Shown here: positions 1 to 6,089 of the stretch, one piece after another
Layout: the number at the start of each line of letters is the position of its first letter
Position numbering within the stretch: the first letter of the stretch is position 1
Assembly: GCA_017694135.1 (NCBI GenBank)
Contig: JADING010000048.1
Coordinates: 1 to 6,089 of the forward strand
Direction of reading: 5' to 3'
Length of the DNA: 6,089 bases
Source: Candidatus Scatoplasma merdavium
GTDB taxonomy: Bacteria > Bacillota_I > Bacilli_A > RFN20 > CAG-288
Translations under genes and position numbers: made by a program
Notes under the pieces: generated by a model
Database searches by the model: none
Told to the model about the DNA's origin: nothing
Seen by the model: the letters and a program-made list of their open reading frames with translations, nothing else

Positions 1-3000
1 ATCGGTTCGATTTTCTCTAACCATTCATGCAATTCAATTTTTGAAGTTGGAAGGTTAATAAACTCTATAGATGCTGTGGTTTCATACAAGGATGTTGCTT
101 TTATTAATGTCTTAGATCCTTATATCTATTCGAATCGAGACGAGATGGATATAACGATAGAAAAAGCTCAGAAATTCCAGCAAGATTTTAAAGACCACTC
201 TTATTTTGACGTTGAAAAGGCATTTAAAAACGCCGAGAGATTTGTCTCTAGTTATTCTGCCTATTCCTCACTTTCATTCTTTGCTAAAAAGAAGGCGAAA
301 GCTGAGAAAGAAGAGCTCGCTTCCTATTTAACAAGCGGAAAGTATTCAAAATCCCAGCTTGAGAAACTCAATTCTCTTTTGCTGAATTTCCTTTCTTTGA
401 TTCCTTTAGAGAAGCAGTTTAAATATCTTTTTAAAGATTTGTACAAGGGTTTGTTTGGTACCGATTGGAACCTTGTTGTTTCTTATGTTGAAAAGGGGAG
501 AGAGTTTTTAAATCTGGTCTTCTCTTATTCCTTGCTTTCGCAAACCCGCGCAGTTATTTACGATGATAGCAAAATCGATGAACTTGCGGAATTGAAAGAA
601 GATTATCTCGCTAAAAAGAATGATTTTGAAACCAAACTGGCAGAATTCTTTAATCTTACTCAGTTTGATACTGTTAAAAGATTCAATTACAATTACTGGT
701 ATTTTGACCTTTCGTTTTCGGATTTGAAAAAGGTTGTTAACGAGTGGAAGAGCGGAATTGAAAGTACGGTTGAGATCGTCAGATACAACGCGTGCTTGGA
801 TAAGCTGAATAAGCTTGGTTTAAGAGGAATATTTGAGTACTATCAGTCATCAAACAAGTACGGCGTTTTGAATGATCTTTTCTCGTATTATTACTTTGAT
901 TCATTAATTAATACAGCGTATAACGTTTATCCTGTTCTCGCTGATTTTAGAGAATACAAATTAGAAGATACCATTAAGGCATTTAAAGAACTCGATCGAA
1001 AGATGCTTCAGTTTAATATTCGTGAAATTTTAATTGAACATTACAAGAGAATGCCAAAAATCAACGATGATACGCTTTCAATGTCGATATTAAGAAGAGA
1101 GTTCCAAAAGAAGAGAAATCAAATGCCTATCAGAAAGCTGTTCAGCAAGACTAAAGACATTGTTTCTAAGATAAAACCGATATTTATGATGTCTCCTATT
1201 TCGGTCGCATCTTTCTTGCCACCGAAAGATATCGTTTTTGATTTAGTTGTTTTTGATGAAGCCTCGCAAGTGCGTCCAGTCGAGGCTTTTGGGGCTTTGT
1301 TAAGAGCTAAGCAGATTGTCGTAGTCGGTGATTCTAAGCAGTTACCTCCGACCACATTCTTCGATACTATGACTTACAAGTACGATGAGATGAACGATGA
1401 AGATTACGATATTGCGAATATGGAATCCATCTTGTCTTTGCTTTTAGCACGCAACATACCGCAGAGGACTTTGATGTGGCACTACCGTTCGCGCAACCGC
1501 TCTTTGATTACCGTTTCTAACGCGGAGTTCTATCACAATTCGCTTAAAATTTTCCCTTCAGTTGACGATAAGGATAAGTCAAACGGTTTGGTGTATCACT
1601 ATTTGCCTAATACTGTTTATGACCGCGGGGGAAGTAGAACTAATAAACTCGAAGCTGAAGCTGTTATTAAAGAAGCCTTTAGGTTAGCTAAGGAACATCC
1701 TGAATACTCTTTGGGTGTCGCTAGTTTCTCTTTGGCTCAGCAAGAGCAACTCTATCAAGCTTACGATCGCGCTTATAAAGCTAACGATGATCCGGATATT
1801 AAAAACTATTTTGCCTCTCATAAAGATGAGCCTTTCTTTATTAAGAATCTCGAATCGGTCCAAGGTGATGAAAGAGATATTATTTTAATTTCTATCGGTT
1901 ACGGGTTTGATGCAAATATGAATTTAACCATGGACTTTGGACCTTTGAATAAAGATGGAGGAGAAAGAAGACTCAACGTTTTAATTACTCGCGCCAAAGT
2001 CAGATGCGAGGTCTTTACTAACTTGCTTTATACGGATATAAATCTTTCAAAATCTTCTGCTAAAGGCGTTATAGCTTTGCGCAAGTTTTTAGAATATGCG
2101 GAAAATAGAACCTTGAAAGACAGCCGCGCTCCATCATTGAAACACGATGATTTTGTCTCGTATTTAAACGAAAGGTTAAAAGAATATGGATATCGAACTG
2201 ATTTGGTCACTGGTAAAGAAGTCGGTATCGATATAGCGATTTACGATGATACGAAGAAGCGCTTTATTGCTGGATTAGAATGCGATGGCGGAGCGTATAA
2301 AGATTTGTCTTCAGCCACTGACCGAGAACGTATTAGAAGAGACGTTTTACGCAACCTAGGTTGGAGGCTATACCACGTGTATTCTCCTGAGTATTACCGA
2401 AATCCTAAGCGCGAATTTAACAAGATACTCGATTTTATCTCTCAGTCTGATCAAGAGGAAGCAGTTAAACAGAGCAAGCCTTTTGAGATTGAAAGAAAGA
2501 GCAGCGAGTTTGAATTAAATAGCCTCAATTCTGTTTTATATAAAGTTTACAGCGGGCCTAAGCGTAGAGTCTTAGTTTATCAAGACAGCTTAAGCTTGCA
2601 GACTTTACTTATGAAAATATTGAAAGTTGAAGCCCCGATTAACATTAACTTGCTTAAGAAGCGCTTGGCTGAAATTACCAATATTAAGTCCCTTTCAGAA
2701 GAACAGCACGATGCGGTATATAAGGCTTTAGAGGAAATTGATGATGTGTCTATTCGCGACGGATTTATCTATCTTAACAGCCAAGTAGAATTCCCTATTA
2801 GAAACCGCTCCGAATTAGATAAGGCTTCAAAGAAAATAGAGTTTATTCCTAAAGAGGAAATTGAAAATTGCGTGTATTCTTTGATTGCTAACGGACAGGC
2901 TGATTCGCAAGACGAAATTGTTAAACTCGCCAATTCGTTGTTTGGTTTTAAAACTTCTTCAAAGCTGCAAGAAGAAGTAATTAACTGTTTGTCATCGCTT

Positions 3001-3093
3001 CTTAAAGCAAACAAAATCGCTTTAGAAGATGGATCTTATTATCTATCTAACAAAGATGAAGTAAAAGAAGAAAATGAAAAAGAGCCTGAGTGA
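1..3093 (+). CDS. Large SF1 helicase with fused Vsr-like nuclease and DUF3320-like C-terminus (5' partial)
   Basis: Frame 1 is open from the first base to TGA at 3091-3093, about 1030 residues. A GTG at 76 is possible in principle, but the codons before it continue the protein, so the gene is cut by the window edge. Helicase motifs in order: motif II DEAS with flank FDLVVFDEASQVRP (DEAS at 1255-1266), motif III GDSKQLPP (1327-1350), WHYRSRNR (1477-1500), motif V ESVQGDERDII (1852-1884) and motif VI RRLNVLITRAK (1966-1998). Walker A must lie upstream. A Vsr-like/MTES_1575-type nuclease fold follows (about 2140-2450): GIDIAIYD (Asp at 2230), LECDGGAY (Glu 2278, Asp 2284), DRERIRRD (from 2320) and WRLYHVYS (2362-2385). 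The tail (about 2590-3060) resembles DUF3320, with EAPININLLKKRL and a second small helical unit. The first ~390 residues, before motif II, are helical and rich in Lys, Tyr and Phe. The family usually starts with DUF4011 and has been linked to phage defence (DUF4011-helicase-Vsr). A role in cutting foreign DNA is inferred; family assignment is firm, function is not. Confidence 0.92.
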   Translation: MGSIFSNHSCNSIFEVGRLINSIDAVVSYKDVAFINVLDPYIYSNRDEMDITIEKAQKFQQDFKDHSYFDVEKAFKNAERFVSSYSAYSSLSFFAKKKAKAEKEELASYLTSGKYSKSQLEKLNSLLLNFLSLIPLEKQFKYLFKDLYKGLFGTDWNLVVSYVEKGREFLNLVFSYSLLSQTRAVIYDDSKIDELAELKEDYLAKKNDFETKLAEFFNLTQFDTVKRFNYNYWYFDLSFSDLKKVVNEWKSGIESTVEIVRYNACLDKLNKLGLRGIFEYYQSSNKYGVLNDLFSYYYFDSLINTAYNVYPVLADFREYKLEDTIKAFKELDRKMLQFNIREILIEHYKRMPKINDDTLSMSILRREFQKKRNQMPIRKLFSKTKDIVSKIKPIFMMSPISVASFLPPKDIVFDLVVFDEASQVRPVEAFGALLRAKQIVVVGDSKQLPPTTFFDTMTYKYDEMNDEDYDIANMESILSLLLARNIPQRTLMWHYRSRNRSLITVSNAEFYHNSLKIFPSVDDKDKSNGLVYHYLPNTVYDRGGSRTNKLEAEAVIKEAFRLAKEHPEYSLGVASFSLAQQEQLYQAYDRAYKANDDPDIKNYFASHKDEPFFIKNLESVQGDERDIILISIGYGFDANMNLTMDFGPLNKDGGERRLNVLITRAKVRCEVFTNLLYTDINLSKSSAKGVIALRKFLEYAENRTLKDSRAPSLKHDDFVSYLNERLKEYGYRTDLVTGKEVGIDIAIYDDTKKRFIAGLECDGGAYKDLSSATDRERIRRDVLRNLGWRLYHVYSPEYYRNPKREFNKILDFISQSDQEEAVKQSKPFEIERKSSEFELNSLNSVLYKVYSGPKRRVLVYQDSLSLQTLLMKILKVEAPININLLKKRLAEITNIKSLSEEQHDAVYKALEEIDDVSIRDGFIYLNSQVEFPIRNRSELDKASKKIEFIPKEEIENCVYSLIANGQADSQDEIVKLANSLFGFKTSSKLQEEVINCLSSLLKANKIALEDGSYYLSNKDEVKEENEKEPE

Positions 3094-3110
3094 GAAAAAC
3101 AGGCTCTTTT
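3078..3110. terminator. Bidirectional intrinsic terminator between convergent genes
   Basis: An 11-bp perfect inverted repeat pairs AAAAGAGCCTG (3078-3088) with CAGGCTCTTTT (3100-3110) around an 11-nt loop. On the + strand the stem ends in TTTTGTTTAT. On the - strand it ends in a run of T followed by CATTTTC. It can therefore stop the helicase transcript as well as the galE transcript coming from the other side. The helicase TGA (3091-3093) lies in the loop, and the last coding codons form the left arm. Confidence 0.9.
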
Positions 3111-3119
3111 GTTTATAGA

Positions 3120-4139
3120 TTAATAACCGTTCGGATGTTTGATTTGGAATTCGTATGCCGTTTTGCAGCAGTCTTCAATGCTGTATTTGCACTTAAATCC
3201 AAGTTCGTTTTTGGCTTTTGTAACATCCAAGTAGTTGGTAGGAATATCTCCATCACGGCGAGGGCCAAAGGTGTAATTAATCTTGATTCCAGTTGCTTTC
3301 TGATAAGCGTTTACTAAATCGAGGACAGAGGTTCCTTCACCTGTACCGAGGTTATAAATAACAAGGCCGGGATCAGTTTCAAATTTTTCTAAGGTTAAGA
3401 CATGACCTAACGCTAAATCGGAAACGTGGATGTAATCGCGGATGCATGTTCCGTCTTTTGTCGGGTAGTCGTTACCAAAGACTGTGAGTTTGTCGCGTTT
3501 TCCAACGGCAACCTGGGAGACATAAGGCATAAGGTTATTAGGTATGCCGTTAGGATTCTCACCAAGTTTTCCACTAGAGTGAGCTCCGATAGGATTTGCA
3601 TAACGCAACAAAGCGATATTGGTGTCTTTGTGGATGTTTGAGTAGTCAGTTAAAATTCTTTCGTTAATAATCTTAGTTTGTCCATAAGGGTTGGTGGCGT
3701 TAACAATAGGATCGCTTTCTAAGCATGGAACGTGAATCGGATTTCCATATACGGTTGCAGATGAAGAGAAGATGAAGTTCTTAACTCCGTGAGCTTGGAC
3801 TGCTTTGAGAATTGTTAAAGTAGAAACCAAGTTGTTGTAATAGTATTCCGCAGGTTTTTGAATTGATTCGCCAACAGCTTTTAAAGCAGCGAAATGGATA
3901 ACGGCATCGATTTTATGTTCATCGAACACCTTGTTCACTTCGCAAGAATCTGTGCAGTCAATTTGATAAAAGGGAATCTTAATTTTAAGCATCTGCTCTA
4001 AGACATCTAAGACCTTGATTGAAGCGTTAGAGAGGTTATCGATAATAATTGGCTCGTATCCTTTGTTTACAAGTTCAACAATGGTGTGAGATCCGATGTA
4101 ACCTAAGCCACCGGTAACTAAAACTTTTTTAATTTTCAT
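3120..4139 (-). CDS. galE: UDP-glucose 4-epimerase GalE
   Basis: This encodes a 339-residue cytosolic NAD-dependent short-chain dehydrogenase/reductase that interconverts UDP-glucose and UDP-galactose (Leloir pathway; supply of galactose for glycans). Length and sequence are typical of the family. The N-terminal Rossmann motif is TGGLGYIGSH (Gly10, Gly13, Gly16), followed by NAD-ribose Asp34 in IIIDNLSN and Asp61. The catalytic set is intact: Ser127 in SSSATVYG, and Tyr152 with Lys156 in NPYGQTK. The UDP-sugar region shows IRDYIHVSD and RRDGDIP (Arg295, Asp298). The position matching E. coli Tyr299, which limits the sugar pocket, is Asn302 here (codon 3234-3236), so use of N-acetylated sugars is possible but unproven. 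The ATG at 4139 has an AAGGAG nine bases upstream-end to start region, overlapping the stop of the preceding gene, so galE is the last gene of the leftward operon. Its TAA lies 9 bases beyond the shared terminator stem. Confidence 0.97.
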   Translation of the reverse strand: MKIKKVLVTGGLGYIGSHTIVELVNKGYEPIIIDNLSNASIKVLDVLEQMLKIKIPFYQIDCTDSCEVNKVFDEHKIDAVIHFAALKAVGESIQKPAEYYYNNLVSTLTILKAVQAHGVKNFIFSSSATVYGNPIHVPCLESDPIVNATNPYGQTKIINERILTDYSNIHKDTNIALLRYANPIGAHSSGKLGENPNGIPNNLMPYVSQVAVGKRDKLTVFGNDYPTKDGTCIRDYIHVSDLALGHVLTLEKFETDPGLVIYNLGTGEGTSVLDLVNAYQKATGIKINYTFGPRRDGDIPTNYLDVTKAKNELGFKCKYSIEDCCKTAYEFQIKHPNGY

Positions 4140-4144
4140 ATTTT

Positions 4145-4150
4145 CTCCTT
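4145..4150 (-). promoter_or_regulatory. Ribosome-binding site of galE overlapping the upstream stop codon
   Basis: On the - strand AAGGAG ends five bases before the galE ATG (4139). Its first two bases are the last two of the TAA stop (4149-4151) of the preceding membrane-protein gene. This fixes the galE start and suggests that ribosomes ending the upstream gene reinitiate at galE. Confidence 0.85.
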
Positions 4151-4769
4151 ATTGAGCAATTTGCTGATTGCTTTGCTTTTCTAAATCTTTCGAAAAATAA
4201 GTCCTTCCTAAGCGTCTGATGCGCATTGCTCTAGCTAAATAAGCTTGAACTTGATAGAGGTAGAACAAAGCGCTTATCGCACCAATTAAAGTGAAAAACA
4301 GGGCGTAATACTTATCTATAGACCAGCTGAAATCAGGATATTTAACAATACTAGGCCAATCAGAAACAATAGTTAAACCGAAGAATTCATTTGTTGGCCA
4401 ATCTAAATCGAAAGTTAAACTGCTCCAAGCTTCAGGATAATAAGAAAGCCCGTTTTCTCCTTTAGCCCACCCGAAGATTAGAATAGCTAAAACAGAAACG
4501 GCGATTATTAAGAATGGAATCCAGGCCTTTTTTGTAAATAGCACCATTGACTTACGGTAAGCTTCTTTTTTAAATTCACCTTTCTTCTTAATGACACCAG
4601 TGCGCAAAATATCATACATCATCGTATCAACAGCTAATCCTTGCTTGCGCATGATATAAGCTACGAGCTTTTGTAAGTAGCCGAAAACAATGATAAAAAG
4701 AAGAATGATAATAAGTAAAATCAAGAGAATCTTCTTATCTGATTCAGAAAATTTAATAAGAGTAACCAT
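4149..4769 (-). CDS. Three-helix integral membrane protein with Trp-rich loop, unknown function
   Basis: This is a 206-residue protein that I do not recognise. Three hydrophobic segments are visible: about residues 13-31 (very Ile/Leu-rich), 83-100 and 153-173. The segment between the first two (32-82) is strongly basic (KKKGEFKK, YRK, KK), and so is the C-terminal tail (RAMRIRRLGR). By the positive-inside rule both face the cytoplasm. That places the N-terminus and the 101-152 loop outside. This outer loop is acidic and aromatic, with five Trp in about 50 residues (W101, W115, W124, W138, W149), two of them in DWP motifs. There is no cleavable signal peptide, catalytic motif or known domain that I can see. 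ATG at 4769 is the first good start; the best upstream GGAGG is 15 bases away, which is long. It sits 5 bases after the Asn-rich gene and directly before galE, so it is probably co-transcribed with both. Confidence 0.82.
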   Translation of the reverse strand: MVTLIKFSESDKKILLILLIIILLFIIVFGYLQKLVAYIMRKQGLAVDTMMYDILRTGVIKKKGEFKKEAYRKSMVLFTKKAWIPFLIIAVSVLAILIFGWAKGENGLSYYPEAWSSLTFDLDWPTNEFFGLTIVSDWPSIVKYPDFSWSIDKYYALFFTLIGAISALFYLYQVQAYLARAMRIRRLGRTYFSKDLEKQSNQQIAQ

Positions 4770-4774
4770 GAGTA

Positions 4775-5347
4775 TTAATTTTGGCCTCCGTTGTTTTCGT
4801 TGTTATTAGGGTTGTTATTAGGATAGTTAAATCCGTTAACTTGATTGTTTTGATTCGGGAAGTTATTTTGCGGAGGAAAGCTATTTGGAAAGTTAGGAGT
4901 TTGATTGGGGTAAGATGGATTTTGATAATTTTGATAGTTTTGATTTGAATAGAAGTTATTAGGATTGTTATAAGGGTTGATGTTAGGAATATTATTTTGA
5001 AAATTGTTGTTAAAACTAGGTTGATTAGGAGCTTGATAAGTTGTCCCGCTTTTTATCGAAGTAAAAGAAGTTGTAGGGGCATTAGTAAACATGTAACCCG
5101 GTATGTTGTTATTGACTGGAGGTTGAGGAGATTGAAGCTGCTTTAATATTCTTTCAGCCTGCTCATCATAGCTTGAGCGAATTGAATAATTCTGCTTTTT
5201 CAAAACAAGATAAAAGAGCATTTTAAGAGGGGAAAGAATCAGATTTAAAGAAGCGTATAAAATAACTAAGGCAAAAAAGGCAATCCACAAAGGTGAAAAG
5301 ACTATAACCGCGATACCAATACCACAACGTTTAAAAAAGTCATCCAT
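4775..5347 (-). CDS. Membrane-anchored Asn/Pro/Gln-rich low-complexity protein
   Basis: This is a protein of about 190 residues of unknown function. A short basic start (FFKRC) leads into about 40 hydrophobic residues (roughly 9-49), enough for two tight membrane helices or one long one, ended by LKK. A charged linker (SYDEQAERILKQLQ) follows. From about residue 79 to the end the protein is low complexity, rich in Asn with Pro, Gln, Tyr and Phe: about 39 of the last 112 residues are Asn, with runs such as QNYQNYQN and PNNNPNNN. The composition resembles prion-like disordered domains. If two helices are present, the tail would be cytoplasmic; with one it could be outside, and topology is uncertain. 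Two ATGs are possible. The second (5345-5347) is preferred because AGAGGA lies 8 bases before it but only 2 before the first (5351-5353, 192 residues). The chosen start overlaps the upstream gene's end as ATGGATGA, typical of translational coupling. Confidence 0.8.
   Translation of the reverse strand: MDDFFKRCGIGIAVIVFSPLWIAFFALVILYASLNLILSPLKMLFYLVLKKQNYSIRSSYDEQAERILKQLQSPQPPVNNNIPGYMFTNAPTTSFTSIKSGTTYQAPNQPSFNNNFQNNIPNINPYNNPNNFYSNQNYQNYQNPSYPNQTPNFPNSFPPQNNFPNQNNQVNGFNYPNNNPNNNENNGGQN
4785..4789 (-). promoter_or_regulatory. Probable ribosome-binding site of the three-helix membrane protein gene
   Basis: GGAGG on the - strand lies 15 bases before the ATG at 4769, inside the Gly-Gly codons near the end of the Asn-rich gene. 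It is a strong match to the 16S rRNA tail, but the spacing is longer than usual. Initiation may depend partly on ribosomes finishing the upstream gene. Confidence 0.5.
4799..4822. repeat. Perfect 12-bp tandem duplication encoding PNNN twice
   Basis: GTTGTTATTAGG (+ strand) occurs at 4799-4810 and again, identically, at 4811-4822. On the coding strand each copy reads CCTAATAACAAC, giving Pro-Asn-Asn-Asn twice. The unit length keeps the reading frame. Confidence 0.9.
4919..4945. repeat. Three 9-bp tandem units encoding QNY-type repeats
   Basis: ATTTTGATA occurs at 4919-4927 and 4928-4936, followed by the variant GTTTTGATT at 4937-4945. On the coding strand these give the repeated Gln-Asn-Tyr part of the Asn-rich tail. 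The repeat is a multiple of three, so copy changes would keep the frame. Confidence 0.8.
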
Positions 5348-6089
5348 TGTCATTGTCCTCTTTTAATAAATCGATTTCTTCTTTTTTAATAGGTGTAACG
5401 TATAATCGACACGCATATTTTATCATAGTTAAATATATGATGACGTTAATTATACAAACTATTTCTCCTCCCAAAATGGGAAATTGAAACGCGGAACACA
5501 CGGCGAAGACAACTGTACAGATTATTAAATCGGTGCAATAAATAATGTAGTATTTCCAGTGTTTTTTGAAAGTTATGGATATGACATAGCAAGTTGCTAT
5601 CAAGTGGTAAGAAAGAGCGAACATGGCCCACGATTTGATGCTCAGAGTTTCAAATATGATAAAAAGAACGAGGAAAAATGCGTAAATAGATAGTATCCAC
5701 ACTGGCTCGTATTTTATTTGTGGGTATTTGACAGACTTGAATTTAGTTATTTCGCTTTCTGTTACTAGGAAAATAATCAGGGATGACACGCAGCTGATCA
5801 GTAGATAAAACAGTGGAAAAACTAGCTTAAACTTTTCTGTTTCTAATGAAAATATCTTGCTGTAAACTTCAATTAAATCAACTTCAAAAAAGAAGTTAAT
5901 TGGATATATTAAGATGTATTGAGTTAGAAAGCTTACACTGAGTAATGCGAAAAAAGAAACGATGTTTAATCCAACTTTTTTAACTGACAAACCAAAGACT
6001 ACCCCTATTATTGATGAGGGTAGCAAAGTGAAAAAGCCGCTTTGTATGTCGATGAAACTAATTGCTGCGGTTCCAAATATCAAAAGCAG
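5340..6089 (-). CDS. Polytopic membrane protein of unknown function (5' partial)
   Basis: The reading frame runs from the right edge to TGA at 5340-5342, about 249 residues. A TTG at 6083 could be a start, but the codons before it (CTG CTT) are also open and no ribosome-binding site can be examined, so the gene probably begins outside the window. Counting from that TTG, hydrophobic segments lie near residues 16-33, 39-60, 85-108, 128-147, 151-171, 176-197 and 204-226, with the first dozen residues possibly ending another. This gives about seven helices. Short basic loops (SVKKVG, FKKHWK) and the charged C-terminal tail (KKEEIDLLKEDNDNG) suggest a cytoplasmic C-terminus. No transporter signature or catalytic motif is evident. 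It is the first visible gene of the leftward operon, and its last 8 bases overlap the start of the Asn-rich gene. Confidence 0.75.
   Translation of the reverse strand: MLLIFGTAAISFIDIQSGFFTLLPSSIIGVVFGLSVKKVGLNIVSFFALLSVSFLTQYILIYPINFFFEVDLIEVYSKIFSLETEKFKLVFPLFYLLISCVSSLIIFLVTESEITKFKSVKYPQIKYEPVWILSIYAFFLVLFIIFETLSIKSWAMFALSYHLIATCYVISITFKKHWKYYIIYCTDLIICTVVFAVCSAFQFPILGGEIVCIINVIIYLTMIKYACRLYVTPIKKEEIDLLKEDNDNG
5356..5361 (-). promoter_or_regulatory. Ribosome-binding site deciding the start of the Asn-rich gene
   Basis: AGAGGA on the - strand lies inside the last codons of the upstream membrane-protein gene. It is 8 bases from the second ATG (5347) and only 2 from the first (5353), which favours the second as the start. 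Confidence 0.6.

Larger units (their letters stand above)
4778..5113 (-). other. Asn/Pro/Gln/Tyr-rich low-complexity (prion-like) coding segment
   Basis: About 112 codons here encode roughly 35% Asn plus many Pro, Gln, Tyr and Phe, with almost no charged residues (single Lys and Glu). Asn is encoded by both AAT and AAC, so this is not a simple trinucleotide expansion. The + strand appears as repeated TTGTTATTAGG and TTTTGATTG-like words. Confidence 0.85.

Noticed and set aside
1..120. Open antisense frame at the left edge giving a plausible peptide (KIELHEWLEKIEP)
   Set aside because: It is only about 40 codons, has a stop just upstream near 121, shows no convincing start, and is fully antisense to the well-supported helicase frame.
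1119..1355. Antisense 78-codon frame
   Set aside because: It lies opposite the most conserved helicase motifs (II and III), has no recognisable protein features, and is a shadow of the sense codon pattern.
2769..3014. Antisense 81-codon frame within the helicase C-terminus
   Set aside because: It has no ribosome-binding site or family resemblance and lies fully inside a supported gene.
76..3093. GTG at 76 as the true start of the helicase gene
   Set aside because: The 25 codons before it are open and contain a segment (SIFEVGRL) that fits the continuing protein. Walker A is missing downstream, so the gene must begin outside the window.
3090..3317. 75-codon + strand frame starting in the terminator
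   Set aside because: It starts in the hairpin loop and runs antisense to the conserved C-terminus of galE.
3413..3641. Short frames on both strands inside galE
   Set aside because: They are overlaid on conserved epimerase sequence and show no independent coding signs.
4775..5113. The repeated TTGTTATTAGG-like words as a CRISPR array or iteron origin
   Set aside because: The spacing is irregular and codon-phased, the words encode an uninterrupted Asn-rich protein, and there are no uniform spacers.
5446..5631. 61-codon frame inside the polytopic membrane protein gene
   Set aside because: It is same-strand, out of frame with a hydrophobic protein of clear membrane pattern, and has no start signal of note.

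Overview
The window looks like a chromosomal piece from a low-GC Gram-positive bacterium (Bacillota/Bacilli-like). The DNA is AT-rich and ribosome-binding sites are purine-rich (AAGGAG, GGAGG, AGAGGA). Genes are packed tightly, and TGA is used as a stop codon in two genes, which argues against a Mycoplasma/Spiroplasma code. I cannot name the genus.

Left half (1-3093, + strand): the C-terminal ~1030 codons of a very large superfamily 1 helicase with a fused Vsr-like/PD-(D/E)xK nuclease domain and a DUF3320-like C-terminus. The frame is open to the left edge, so the N-terminus and Walker A (motif I) lie outside. This architecture matches the DUF4011-helicase-Vsr family, whose members have been linked to anti-phage defence.

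Centre (3078-3110): a strong bidirectional hairpin terminator between two convergent transcription units. The helicase stop codon sits inside its loop.

Right half (3120-6089, - strand): four tightly spaced genes read leftward as an apparent operon. In transcription order they are a polytopic membrane protein (5' end outside the window), a small membrane protein with a long Asn/Pro/Gln/Tyr-rich tail, a three-helix membrane protein with a Trp-rich loop, and galE (UDP-glucose 4-epimerase). Neighbouring genes overlap, or a ribosome-binding site lies in the end of the previous gene, so they are probably translated together. Only galE has a recognisable function. It supplies UDP-galactose (possibly also UDP-GalNAc), which hints at an envelope or glycoconjugate context for the membrane proteins, but that link is inference.

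The most noteworthy items are the helicase-nuclease, the membrane-anchored Asn-rich prion-like protein with in-frame tandem DNA repeats, and the unusual Asn at the substrate-gating position of GalE. No RNA genes, CRISPR arrays, insertion sequences or gene-free stretches over 300 bases were seen.
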